A stretch of 64,000 bases of DNA from Euglena gracilis. Lineage: Eukaryota; Euglenida; Euglenophyceae; Euglenales. Below, piece after piece: positions 12,449-23,557 of this stretch. Within the stretch, counting starts at the first letter, position 1. The number at the start of each line of letters is the position of its first letter. Where the stretch lies: the NCBI GenBank assembly GCA_039621445.1, contig CP154955.1:43547540-43611539 (forward strand), given 5' to 3'. A model generated the notes under the pieces. That model was not told where the DNA came from, ran no database searches, and saw only the letters and a list, made by a program, of their open reading frames with translations. Made by a program: the position numbers and the translations under genes.

Positions 12449-12871
12449 TCACCTCAGCCTTTGAACCTTTCCCACACCAACGGAGGACCACAGTAGCTCC
12501 GTCTGGCGGCTAATGTTTTCGGCGATGGTGTGGAGACCGACGGCGAAGCCGATCGGGCCGAGGGGGCAGCCCTGGTGTGTCCCTCTGGTGGAAGGCAAGA
12601 CTCGCCCGTCGCTGAACAAGGGGGCAGGCTGACCATACACAAAGCGCAAATAGTTGTAAAGTGCCGGCGTGCGTGTCTGCGCCTCCTGCAACAGGACCCC
12701 CCGATCCAGGGTGTTGAAGGCGTTCTTCAGGCGCCTTGTTTCCCTGAAAATGCGCCGTGCTTGGTGATCTTGGTTTTGGTTTGCCTTGGCTGGGTTGCGG
12801 CAGTGCCGCGCAACGTTCCGCGTTTCGGTTGTTTGGACGGCCTCCTCAACACAGTGCATGCTCCAAGTCAC
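12449..12871 (-). pseudogene. Non-LTR (LINE) reverse transcriptase fragment
   Basis: The minus frame carries RRLKNAFNTLDRGVLLQEA, then YNYLRFVYGQPAPLF, then GTHQGCPLGPIGFAVGLH. These match reverse-transcriptase motif A (normally D-x-K-N-A-F-N), the linker with the conserved Tyr-Gly, and motif B (R-G-x-x-Q-G-x-P-L-G-P). The motif A aspartate is Arg here, so the catalytic residue is missing. No Tyr-Ala-Asp-Asp (motif C) follows before the stop near 12449. No apurinic endonuclease domain was recognised upstream. A dead fragment of about 140 codons. Confidence 0.75.
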
Positions 12872-12929
12872 GGTGAGGGTACACGCTGGGTATCGACACG
12901 GACGGGAGCGTGATGATGTCTACGCCGGG

Positions 12930-13193
12930 ATGTCTTTTGTGGAAGTTTACATTGACGCCGACCAGACCTTGAGGGACCTGGCCCATCATCAAGAAGCGCG
13001 GAGGTTCCTCCGCTACAAGTGCGGAATCAGCGAGAAGGAAGAAGTGGATATATGTACGTACTGCGCTCCAGACGGCCCAACCTCAGAGTTCAAACCTATG
13101 AGAAGGTTGGGCTTCCACAACGAACCGCTTGTGGCTGACGTCGTGAGAAGGTGTGTGGCAGGCTCATCCGGGCGGCGAGCCAACCCTCGGTGA
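12930..13193 (+). CDS. Unrecognised ORF fragment, mixed-composition protein
   Basis: A plus-strand frame of about 85 codons reads MSFVEVYIDADQTLRDL and later RRFLRYKCGISEKEEVDICTY. It has balanced composition and no low complexity, unlike most shadow frames here. It lies head-to-head with the LINE fragment. It could be an exon or part of another repeat. The opposite strand is also open here, so the strand is uncertain. Confidence 0.25.
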   Translation: MSFVEVYIDADQTLRDLAHHQEARRFLRYKCGISEKEEVDICTYCAPDGPTSEFKPMRRLGFHNEPLVADVVRRCVAGSSGRRANPR

Positions 13194-13644
13194 TGTGGGT
13201 GGCTGGCTTCGGGGAACTGGGCTCCTCGTTCCCCTGGGCCATACCATCTCCTGAACTTGGGGTTGTGCCGTTTCCCCGATCGGCCGAAAGTCTTTTCCTT
13301 CCTCCCAATTCCAATTTTCCCTCTCACACCGCCCTCTATCCTTCAGGGGCCACTGGGACTTCTTCTTGGTACCGAGAGGCAGGTTGGATTACCAGCGTAT
13401 TTCAGGCAGCCCTGGTGACCTGCCACCTCCCACGTACTGGCATGGCCCCGCAGCGGCAAGTTCCTCGAGGATACCAACCTCGAGCTCCAAGAGAAGGCGC
13501 GAGGACGACGATGGCTGGCTGAAGGACAACTGAAGGACATCCATCAGCTTGTGGTTGAAAGTTATTTGTGCAATGCACTAGGCAGGCCTCGTCATTTTAA
13601 GCGTTTGTGTATTTTCCACATGCCTTTCGCCCCTCTGGAAGCTC

Positions 13645-13750
13645 AGGTTGGCAGTTCAGGTTGGCAGCTCAGGTTGGAAGTTCGGGTTGGAGTTCAGCAA
13701 GGAGTTGGCATTTCAGGTTGGAAGTTCGGGTTGGATGTTCAGCAAGGAAG
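13645..13750. repeat. Short imperfect tandem repeat (AGGTTGGAAGTTC type)
   Basis: Six or seven degenerate copies of a 12-16-base unit with core CAGGTTGG(C/A)AG(T/C)TC. Confidence 0.75.
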
Positions 13751-13789
13751 GCCGAGGCCTGTTCTTGGAAGTACACTCTCTACCCCACC

Positions 13790-14225
13790 TCACCTTGCCA
13801 CTGATGCTCCATCGTGTCTCCGTTGAGGTGTTTTGTACAATATCTGACCACCTAAGAACGTTGCCGCCACCTTCGGGTGTGTTGTCCATTCCCATGTGTT
13901 CCCATGCTTCGCGGATCCAGTAGGCAGTGCCACTGGTCGGTGGATTCGGTTCGCCCCACCACCGCGCCCGTCCAGGATCGCTGTCGACTTGATCACCCGG
14001 CCGGTCACCAAAAAACGCAGGGAGGCCACCGTGGAGGCACCTGCGCATGATGCTCAATGTCGAGCATGGCCTTGGGACAAAGGCGATGAAAAATGGTGAG
14101 CCCCGAATCCCGAGGGTGACACGGCAGGAGGAGGATGGGTGCCAGCACCGCGCGGGTGTAATCCTCGGCCTCGACGAGCCGATCTCCACACGGCCACGGT
14201 GCGGGGTCGGGGTCGGCAGGAGCAC
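13790..14225 (-). CDS. Unrecognised ORF, possibly repeat-derived
   Basis: The minus frame is open for 170 codons; its best part reads GTAYWIREAWEHMGMDN and later LRWSDIVQN. No family is recognised. It sits in a retroelement-rich interval upstream of a LINE fragment on the same strand, so it may be decayed repeat sequence rather than a host exon. Confidence 0.25.
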
Positions 14226-15059
14226 TCATGTGGTGTGGGGCGCTCCCTCCCTCCTGCCTCCTGGGGCCGAGCCAAACCCTGCACCATGCGTTCGGGTGCC
14301 CATGGAGCCTTGACTAGCCCGACCTGACTTGCATATGGGTGCATTCGGGCCTTGAAGAGCCTGGCCTGCCAATGACCCCGAGCCGAGTGTCACGGAAAGG
14401 TTCCAGCACAGGAGTGCAACCAGCCCCATGGGAGGGTGGAGCTCCGAAGGAATAAGCGGCAAAGCCCCAGAAGGGGACCAAGAGCATCGTCGCCGCCCTG
14501 AACACGTAGACTGGAGGAACCCAACGAAGACTCGACATGGAGGTGGATAGTGAGGACTCCGCACCGCGACACAGACTTCTTCTTAAATTATTAAAAAATT
14601 GGCGGCCAGAGCCAGAACCAGCGGGGGTGTCACAAACCGGAGTAAAAAAAACAGAATGACTGGCGTAAAAACCAGAGTAAAAATAATAAAAGAGTATTGG
14701 CTCGAGTACCGAGAGTACCGAAATAAAAGAGTATTGGCTCAACCTTCCTTGAACAGAAGCCCTTCCACAATTGCATATGGGATGATAATAATCTTCTTTC
14801 TGGTGGACACCTGAAAGACAAACTATTTTTTTAAAACAAAAAAAACGAAAACGAAAATAAAATTTTCTCTCTTCCAAAATCTCCCTCCTTGGACAATCGC
14901 AGTGGAGGTAACCAATAATGGAATTGGGAAAAAACAGCACAGATTTCACAATCTGCCACAATTTCACAATCAATCACAATGGGGAGGGCTACTGTGTAGG
15001 TTATCCAAACTGTTTGTGCACAAAAGACTTGCATTCGAGCGTGCTCATAAACATTCCTT

Positions 15060-15175
15060 AAAAGATATTTGAAGAGCATCCTCCAACCACCTTGAAAGAC
15101 CTCGAACGATGTTCGAGGATGCTCACGAGTACCCTTGAATGACCTCGAACATTGCTCGAGAATGCTAGCGAGCAT
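15060..15175. repeat. Dispersed TTCGAGGATGCT palindromic repeat
   Basis: Two copies of a unit with GACCTCGAAC, A(T/C), GTTCGAGGATGCTC, related to the TTCGAGG arrays at 38.5 and 39.9 kb and to a single copy near 30200. Confidence 0.6.
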
Positions 15176-15309
15176 CTCACACATAAAAACACAATATCTC
15201 TTGTGTTACATATCCCCTAATGTGTGGAACTCCCTTGTCCTTTCGTACACAACACAAAATGTGAACTTGCGAACTTCGAGCCTGTGAAAGATGTATTCAG
15301 CAGACTTGT

Positions 15310-15570
15310 GCTTACCAACCAGGGGGGGGGGATGCTATAGGATGCCTGCCCCCAGCAGGCACATCCCCTGGGGGGGGGGGTCCGTGGGGGGACCCAGAAA
15401 TTTTTTATTGAAAATGGCCTTTTACAGGCACCCGGCACCGAAGGCGCCGGGGTCAGAGGGGGGTGCCTGCTATAGGCAGGCACCCTCAAAAACCCTGCCC
15501 CCCCCCCCCGGAGGGGTCGGATGTGGGGGGTCGAGCCCCCCCCACCCGGGAGGTGGGGGAGGGTGGGTCC
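15310..15570. mobile_element. G/C-tract hairpin element
   Basis: Runs of 8-11 G or C separated by GCCTGCC/GGCAGGC palindromes and GGCGCCG. The layout matches the CAGGG-family hairpins elsewhere, but no clean ends or flanking duplication were found. Confidence 0.45.
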
Positions 15571-15754
15571 ATCCCCCCACCCATCACAGCATTTTCACCA
15601 ATTTCGGGAAAACGGGGATTTGGGCCGATAAATTTCTTTGATTTTTGATTTGTATTCACATTTTTTCCAACAAAAAGTTCCAAAGCTTGATTTTGTATTT
15701 GAGAAATGATGAATGGGAACAAATGGAACTGGTTTTGGGGTGGTTTGTGTGTCG

Positions 15755-15872
15755 GTGAGGGGGGTGCTGGGGGGGGGGGGGGTGTGGTTTGGGTGGGGGG
15801 GTGGGGGGGGGGGGTGGGTGGGGGGGGGGGGGGGGTTTTTGGGGGGGGGGTGGTTGGGGGGTGTTGGGTTGT
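15755..15872. repeat. Poly-G/GGGT tract, strong G-quadruplex potential
   Basis: More than 110 bases that are almost only G with scattered T, containing many runs of at least four G on the plus strand. Confidence 0.9.
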
Positions 15873-15960
15873 GGGGTTGTTTTGGTGAAAAATCTGAAAA
15901 TGGCAATCACACACAGGCACAAGTGTATGAACATGTGTGTAACCCCACATGCGCACGCAT

Positions 15961-15994
<34 letters not shown>

Positions 15995-15996
15995 CA

Positions 15997-16064
<68 letters not shown>

Positions 16065-16198
16065 AGCACACACGTGCGAGCACACAAAACGCACAACACA
16101 CAACACACAACACAACACAACACAACACAACACAACACAACACAACACAACACAACACAACACAACACAACACAACACAACACAACACAACACAACAC

Positions 16199-16239
<41 letters not shown>

Positions 16240-16240
16240 C
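15961..16240. repeat. Compound CA and ACAAC microsatellite
   Basis: CA repeats (15961-16062), then about 21 copies of ACAAC (16097-16202), then CA again to about 16240. An inverse-strand ACAAC tract occurs at 58.36-58.46 kb. Confidence 0.95.
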
Positions 16241-17477
16241 AGACACACACACACGTGAATGCGCACGCGCGAGCAACGCACATGCAGACATCAAGCCAAA
16301 CCTATAAACCAAGCAAATTCGAGTGTTGTAGGAGGTCAGGTTCCATCCTCACAGGGGGGATGGACATCCAACTAATGGAGCTGTCAAAATGACTAATTTT
16401 CAGCCTGGGTGGGAACTATGGGGCCAAAATATCCTTTTGGGAAAAACACTCTCACCAGCAAATGTAACGCCTTTGATTAGTGGCTTGTTTGGCTTTGGTT
16501 ATCCCCTGGAAAAATACCTCCTCCGGGCACAACTGGTCACACATAACTGCAATCAATCCACCAAGACAAACATTTCTGCCAAAAAGGAGGAAAAAGGTGT
16601 TGATTTCAAGCCTTTGCAGAAATTCGTGCTGAGTTTTATTCCCATTTGAGATTGCATTTGCTACCCAATAAAACGTCGGGTTTATAATTTGGACCCAGAG
16701 GGAATGCAGACAATTTTGTGGGGTTTCATAAAATTTGGTGATGTTTTATAATATTGGCCATTTTCACAACATTTTTGGGGGCATTTTAAGTTACTTTGGA
16801 CCAGTTTGATTTCCTTGGCTGTCACAGGATATCTTAGGCCATTCTCGGCAAATAATTGGTCTTTTTTTAACACTGAATCCACACGGACATCCTCACAATA
16901 TATTTCTCAGGCGGCGGTCACCACTGGAAAATTTGTGAAAATCAACAAAGGGGCGCGTGTCACAAACAGTTCAAAAACCTGGACCTCAACCCTCCAAAGC
17001 AGAAAATTCAAAAATTTTGCAATGGGCTGTTGGAGAACCCTGCCACTGGTTGTTGATGAGGGGGTCGCAGAACACAGGAGGACAACCACTAAATACAAGT
17101 TGAGTTTGGTGGCTAATCCATCACCGCACTGATGTTTAAGACTCTGTGACACCTACACAGCAACAAAAAATGTACACGTTAGCTCAGTTTATATTTGCTT
17201 TAACTAATTCAGATGTCCTCAAATACAGTAAACGTGGACAACAATAAATGGGAGAAGAAAATATTGAATGAGAATTAAGATGATTGAACAACTTTTTGGC
17301 GGGTTTAAAAACCGCCAATTATGTGTATTATACAAACTAGAGCAATAATGAGTTTAATCAATTCGGTGAAGAAAAGAAAAATACATCACCTGTTTCAGCA
17401 ACGAAAGAAATATTTTTGAATAGATGATTTTGTTATTCACAAAATGATTGATTTTAACAACATCTATAATTCAGAAC

Positions 17478-17497
17478 ATGTTGTTGTTGTCGTTGTT

Positions 17498-17528
<31 letters not shown>

Positions 17529-17560
17529 TTGTTGTTGTTGTTGTCGTTGGCGTTGTTGTT
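17478..17560. repeat. GTTGTC/GTT trinucleotide-type repeat
   Basis: Mixed GTT and GTC units for about 80 bases. The 16.3-17.5 kb interval holds no convincing exon. Confidence 0.9.
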
Positions 17561-17606
17561 TGCAGGTTCACCCTCAAACGTAGTGAATCATCTCAAAGAT
17601 GGAGTT

Positions 17607-17886
17607 AATTGAGGCTATTGAATTTATCACACAGTGTATGATATATCTGTGTTGCTCCAGCATACGCAATCAGGGTATAATCTACAGAACAATTCATTTC
17701 TGATAGCAATAATTTCTTTGGTGTAGATTTTCTTCCTCAGTAAAATGAGCACATACTTTTCACAAGAATTATTATTTTCTACAAGGATGGCCATACCATT
17801 GGCATACGTTGGAAAACAAATACCATACAAATGAATATTAAAGCTGCCAGCTCAATCTCTTCATAACCTTGTTTAGTTTCAGCATG
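17607..17886. repeat. Dispersed repeat pair, copy A
   Basis: About 270 bases closely similar to 27449-27715 in the same orientation. Shared blocks include GATATATCTG(T/C)GTTGCTCCAG, TTTCTTCCTCAGTA(A/G)AATGAG and CTCTTCATAACCTTGTTT(A/G)G. The copies differ by substitutions and a few small gaps; no ORF is shared. Confidence 0.8.
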
Positions 17887-18009
17887 TTTGGTCTCTTTTT
17901 GGTGACAAAAAAAAATGTGCATATAACGGTGAGAGAGAACGCAAGGGAACAGCGGGTCGGTCTGGTGTGGTGGTGTGTACTGTGTCTGGATGGTCGGTCA
18001 CGGAGAGGA

Positions 18010-18175
18010 GGAAAAGGGCTGTCTGGGGTCCTCTCAGTAGGATCAGGGTTAGGGCTTAGGGTTAGAGTGAGGGTGAAGGGTAAAAAAAAAGAAAAAGGTG
18101 ACCTCTCGCCTCCCTGCTCACTGTCATCTCCTCCACAGGGTTAGGGTTAAGGTCAGGGTTAGGGCAAAAAGAGAA
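18010..18175. repeat. Interstitial telomere-like TTAGGG patches
   Basis: Degenerate GGGTTAGGG clusters near 18043-18080 and 18138-18170. Similar short patches occur at 7411, 39115, 39250, 39605, 47749 and 50447. None is long enough to be a telomere. Confidence 0.7.
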
Positions 18176-18301
18176 CAAACAAAAAAAATGCATTTATTCC
18201 AGTATTATCTTAATCCGGCTGGTGCCCAAACAGTTCACATGACATGCTCGTTGTGTGTTCAGAAGCAACAGATATGTCTACGGAAATGGTGTACTAAAGA
18301 G

Positions 18302-18375
18302 GAGGGCAGGCGGCCGAGTGGACAGCATGCAAGTCGCCCATTGTAAAGATCATGGTTCGAGTCTGGGTAAAAAAA
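18302..18375 (+). mobile_element. tRNA-Ser/Leu-like sequence with A-run (SINE or tRNA pseudogene)
   Basis: GGCGGCCGAGTGGACAGC is close to the A box of class II tRNAs (Ser/Leu), and ATGGTTCGAGTCTGG resembles the B box. A run of 10 A follows at once. The arms do not fold into a complete cloverleaf and no acceptor stem is visible. Confidence 0.4.
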
Positions 18376-18956
18376 AAAACGCCGACGGACGTTGTCCGCC
18401 AATCTCGCCAGCGTGTGTTCTTACGCACACATCGTTGTACCATAGTGGTGTGGTGTGAAGAGAACACACACATCCGGCACCTGTCCTCCTCATGCCCTCT
18501 CATTGGTCGCTTGTATCATAGCTCATAAACCATTTCAATGAAAAATGTGCATCTCACATCGTGATGAGACAGATGAGATGACATGCACATGCCGGAGGCG
18601 TAAAAATCAAATTGCTACGCTGCAGGTGTCAAAACACACAATCTCCACAATGTCCTCTGGACAGCCTCCCCATCCAAGAAAAACCGCGTCACGTATGTGT
18701 TTGATCTGCGGCAGGGCCCTGGACTGGGCCGGGCATGGAAATCATCCCAAACGGAAGACGTCGATATTGCATTGGCCTTCCAAAAGTGGCAGACACAAGC
18801 GGTTGTCGAAGAAGAAGAAGAAGAACCGGCGGCCAACCCAATGTGCAGCACCGTCGCGGCCGCAATGTGCCTCTGTGCACCGGGCTGTGGAAAGGACACA
18901 GCAAGCCGAGCTGTCATGGATTGCACCGCACAGAAGCCCCATCCTGTGTGCCAGAG

Positions 18957-21870
18957 CAGAGGAGCTCCTTGAGATCCGCAAGTTGCTGAGGGACGTGGTT
19001 CCCACCCGAAGGGGCACAAAGAAGGACCTGGGGCACCTGTATCGGCCCACCAAGGCGCCATGGCTGGAAGCCACTGAGGGGGATGGGGTGCAGCATGGGG
19101 AGCAGCCCCCACCACTACGCCCGTGGATCGAGCACGAGTTCTGGCAGATGACCATGTTGCAACGAAGCCTTGAGTGCACCCACGCCATTGAAGCCGACCT
19201 GCGACGGCGGCAGGAAGAACTCAAGCAATGGTTCCGCGGGCAAGGCTATCGCTGGCTGCCGAAGGAGCACCTCGTGCCATCCTCGCAATGGGACCATGAG
19301 TCCGTTGAGAGTGACTTCAAGTACAGCCCCGAGGAGGTGATGTCCGAGGTGAGCAAGGACCGTGAGAGCTACCACCCTCCGATGCGGCACGTGCCCTATG
19401 AGAGCCCGCCGACGGCCAGAAAGAGGTGAGCATAATGAGGAGAGCCTAAAGCCCCCCCACACCTGACCGCCTGAGGACTGTATGGCGTGCATCAACAACG
19501 GGTCAGTTGGCCCCCTCCAACCCCCACGTCATCGCCACCATCGACGCGGAGAGTTAAAAAAAGGCGTCCGACCCCTCAAAAAAAAAAAACGACCAACGGG
19601 CGGACAGCCAAAAAAAAAAGTAGAGGGTCATATAAAAAAAAAAACAACCACAAAAAACAAAATTGTTTTCAGCCTTGTGTGTTTCACTATATATGGTGCA
19701 AGCAGCTGCAGAGTCAGAGAATATCATTTGAAAGAAGTTTTCTGAAGAGCAGGTGAGCGAGAGATTGCCACATAAAATATTGCCCACAGAAGTGGCTTTG
19801 CAGTAGGTAAGACATCATGATTAGGATGATCCCAATTTCTTGTAAGATTTGCCTTCCATCATTCTGCATGCACAAAATATGCCCATATCTTCAAATGTCT
19901 TCAAATATCTGCGCATATCTTCAAAGGCAGGTGTCAAAGGGAACAACACCCTCCTTTTGAAAGGAATCCCAAATCCGCAAGGGAAACTGCCCCAAGCCGG
20001 TGTTGCGTGGGCACCAGTGAAATGTGGTGCACTCAACACAAGCATGAAGAAAAAAGCGAGACCGAGGATTTATCTGGCAAGGGTCAATACTTTGGCTGCC
20101 ATGTCCCACACAGGAGTGCTTTCTCCTCTGCTTCACAATATGAACCCCTATCCAAATGACTTTAGTGACTCCGATGGTGACTTTGGTGCTTATCCGTCTT
20201 CTCGGCCGCCACAACAAAAGGGAACGGGAAAGGGGAAGGGTGGCAAGGGAGAGCAAGTGCAGCCGCCACAGGCCGCAAGGGAGGGGGACAGTGACGACAG
20301 AGGCACCCAGGAGATGCTTTTCTCCCTTGCCGCAGCCTTCGGCGCCGACAGGGCAACCTTCGTCGAGCGGCAGGCTGCGGCGCCGAAACCGGCCCCTGGG
20401 CTGCGTGGGCACCCACCCAGCCCAGGCTGGCGCTTCGTAACCTCCATAACCCCTGGTTTTTGTGAAAAAAAATTTTTTTGTCCGAATGAACTTTTATGAG
20501 GCGTGACCGTCTCAGTTGAACAACAACCCAGAAGGTGGATTTTTCTCCAAAGTGACAAAATTACTGACATTCAGAAATCTGGCTTGCTGTTTTTGTTATT
20601 TTTTTACTGTTCACAAAAAAAGCAACGAGTACCTTTTTTGTCTTCGTATATTTTCTTTTTTAACTGCCGGCTTTGCGCCCAGCCGGTGAGTTACCACCTC
20701 CTCTCAAACGCAACCGCCTCCTGATGCGCAGCAACCGCCCCAACGGCAGCAACGACATCGGCAGCACCCGCGGCCCTATGAGCCGTGGGAGACTGGGGCG
20801 GTGAACAGCTCCGACCCCAGGCTGCCACCGCTCATCCACCGGGGCCAACAACCCCACCGCGAGGAAGCGCCAATCTTCGGCTTGAACCGTCCCGCGGAAG
20901 CAACTGCTCCGGCTGCTCCCCCTGCTGTGGGGGCCCAGAAGCAGAAGCAGAAGCCGAGGAGGCATCACCAGCTGAGGCTGCGGATCGCGGGGACGAAGAC
21001 GGAGGGCAGCAGCGTGCCGCAAAGGGACTGGTCGGAGCCCTTCGGCCCCGAGGCGATCTTGCCCGATTGCACGGGGTACACCACCTACAACAACCCCACA
21101 CCCGAGGACATCCAACGGGTGTGTTTGTTGTCTCTTCTTTCCAAATTCTCCAAAGCATCTCGTGCTTCTCTTCTTTTGCAACTTTCCCCCTGTCGCGTCA
21201 CTTCTGTCCGTTTGTATGGCTTTGCACCATATGCACCATCGCTTGCAAAAGAAAAAAGAAGTCCCTTGACAGTTCCCCAACAGACATGTGGGGGATTCAA
21301 AAATAATTTGGTATCCAATGGATTGTCATTGGAACGTCATTTGGAATCAAAAAACAACAACAAGAGAGTGAAAAGGTAGTGCCATAAAGGGGAAAAAGAA
21401 AAGCTGCGCGCCGTGCCGTGCCTTTTATCCAGCTGAAGGAGCGACGTGACGTACCTAGCGCGGGCCATCAGCGGGCCCCACGCACTGGCAAGAGATATGT
21501 GCAAGGGTATGTGTATGTGAGCAACGGCATCATGGAAGCGCGACCTGCGCCAGATGCACCCTTGGTGTCAATGGAAGCGGGCTCGGAAGTCAGCAGTGTG
21601 GAACCGGGACCACCCCGCAAATTCGGGAAGCGCCCCGCCGAGGAGGTGTTCGAGTTCGGAAAGGCTCTGAATATAAAGGGCCAGCGAAGCGAACTTCAGG
21701 ACCTGAAGTTGGCCGTGCAAAGGCGGGCCACTACCCTCGAGCTCATTGAGTACCACCTGGGGTGCTTCGCAAAGTATCCGCTTGATCGGTGTGTTATCGT
21801 TGTTTCTGCCCCCTTCGCCCACAACTTTCTAAATGGTCAAACGGGTGTCAGCGGTGCAACCTTTTGTTGC

Positions 21871-21949
<79 letters not shown>

Positions 21950-22257
21950 AACACGCGTTGCACAAAAAGGTGTGCAGTGACATCCATCTCAAAAAAAAAC
22001 AAATAAAAAATCAAGTGCAGAGCGCAAAGAAGCACACACACAAAACAAAAAAAGAATGCTTTCTTTGCCCTGGTGTGCGTGCCTCAGAGTAAATCAGGAA
22101 TGAGGAGATGCTCAAACGGTCGGCAGGGATCGAGAAACCCATTGTTGTCGTGCTTTTGGCCCCTCCTTCGTGGGCAAGAGCCGATGCGTCTGGGATTTCT
22201 TCACGAGGCAGAATATCTTCTGCCCAATATGCGGGGGCGGGTGCAACGACGTTATCA
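18957..22257 (+). CDS. Multi-exon gene of unknown function, Gly-Lys tract and putative zinc-binding exon
   Basis: Five plus-strand exons chain with consistent phase: about 18957-19425 (donor AAGAG|GTGAGC), 20166-20436, 20732-21118 (phase 0 at both ends, donor CGG|GTGTGT), 21433-21788, and about 22191-22257. The first exon is a charged helical region (AEELLEIRKLLRDVV; EADLRRRQEELKQWF). The second is acidic, then has a Gly-Lys tract and a Gln/Pro-rich part. The third contains Gln/Lys and Pro-rich stretches ending GYTTYNNPTPEDIQR. The fourth ends ELIEYHLGCFAKYPLDR. Phase from the fourth exon predicts NIFCPICGGGCNDVING in the fifth, a CPxCGGxC pattern typical of zinc-binding turns. In 22070-22550 long frames are open on both strands, so the 3' part is uncertain. 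Start codon and 3' end not located. No family recognised. Confidence 0.5.
21874..21949. repeat. GT microsatellite in intron
   Basis: About 37 GT units on the sense strand of the plus-strand gene, 85 bases after the donor at 21789. Confidence 0.95.
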
Positions 22258-23557
22258 ATGGCATCACGTACGGGTGTCTTCGCTCGAGGAGATGGAGTAT
22301 AAAGATGACGACGTGGCCGTCGTGCTGCCTGCTCTGCTGAAGCGGAAGAAGGTTGAACAACAGCCACTGAAACCTCAGCACAGCCTACTACCAGCAACAC
22401 GTCCTCCACAACAGCCTCTTCAGCAGATGAACCGCCAACCACTTCCCGAACGGGATGCGGATGATGAGTCGGTTGCAGAATCCGTGGATCTTCTGAGGAG
22501 TGCCACAAATCACAGCACCTACTGGACCTGTGAAAGAAGCAGACCAAGGTATGTGGACCCTTTTTATTGCGTGTGAACGCAAAAAAAATACATACACTTC
22601 ATTCCCTTGAATATTCCCTGTGCAAAAATCACAGGGAACCCCTTCAGTTCTTAGAATTCTTGAAATTGCTGCCGCATCTCACTGCACAGGTGAGAGACAC
22701 GCGACAAATAAGCGGCTTGGGGTGTGTTGTCAGGGCACGCTACCACCCCGCTTCTTTGATATCTTCAACCCTGCAAGGGAGAGCACAGTCCGGAGAGCAC
22801 AGGGGAAAGCACACGGGGAGCACAATCCGTTGTTTTTTACTCCCTTTGGAGGGATCTCTTTGAGGCCCTTGGGAAAGTTGCCGACGTTGTCACACAGACT
22901 TTTCGTACGTTTCAAACAACCAAACAACAAAAACCCAAATGTTCGGTTGTGTCCGCTTCTTTTGCAACATTTTCAAAAAATATGTGTTAATAACTCTTCC
23001 TTCTTTATATTTCTCGGTTCTTTGGGAACCTACTTTCTGTTCAATGCTCATCCATGCATGAGGAACGCCAAACACATCTCTTCTCCTGAGTGCTCTCTGC
23101 ACAACCTCCTTGCGACAACGAACATGCCAACAAACTCGCCCATGTGGAGTGCTTTGTGTTGCACCTTTTTTGCCTTTGCTCTGGCATGTTTCGGGACTCA
23201 CATCCCATATCTATCTCGGGAATGGGAACGGGAAACTTGGGGTGAGAAGTTTTCAATTGGTTTCCTGCGACTCCCTTGTGCACCATAGGCCGGCGCAATA
23301 CATATGTGCATAAACTTCCATTGGTGGGGTTTGTTCAAGAAGATAAACATTTGGAAATCCTGAAAACTTCAATTCTTTGTCTTTTCAACAGCATATGTTT
23401 CTTCCATGTTTTTTTTATTGTACTGAAACACCTTGACTTCGACGACATCGCACATTCTTCAATTCATTGAAAATCAAGTCATTCAAGTGATCGAGACGAA
23501 GCATTGACTGAATTCTTCAATTGATTTGTTCAACGAGCGGAAAAATGTGTGTTTCTG

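Noticed and set aside
18545-18957. Upstream part of the 294-codon ORF as coding
   Set aside because: It is rich in Lys runs and crosses several AG acceptors; the protein-like part starts near 18957, so the upstream sequence is more likely intron or leader.
22191-22260. Nuclear-receptor-like zinc finger
   Set aside because: Only the first Cys pair and a Tyr-Gly resemble it; the rest of the DNA-binding domain is absent.
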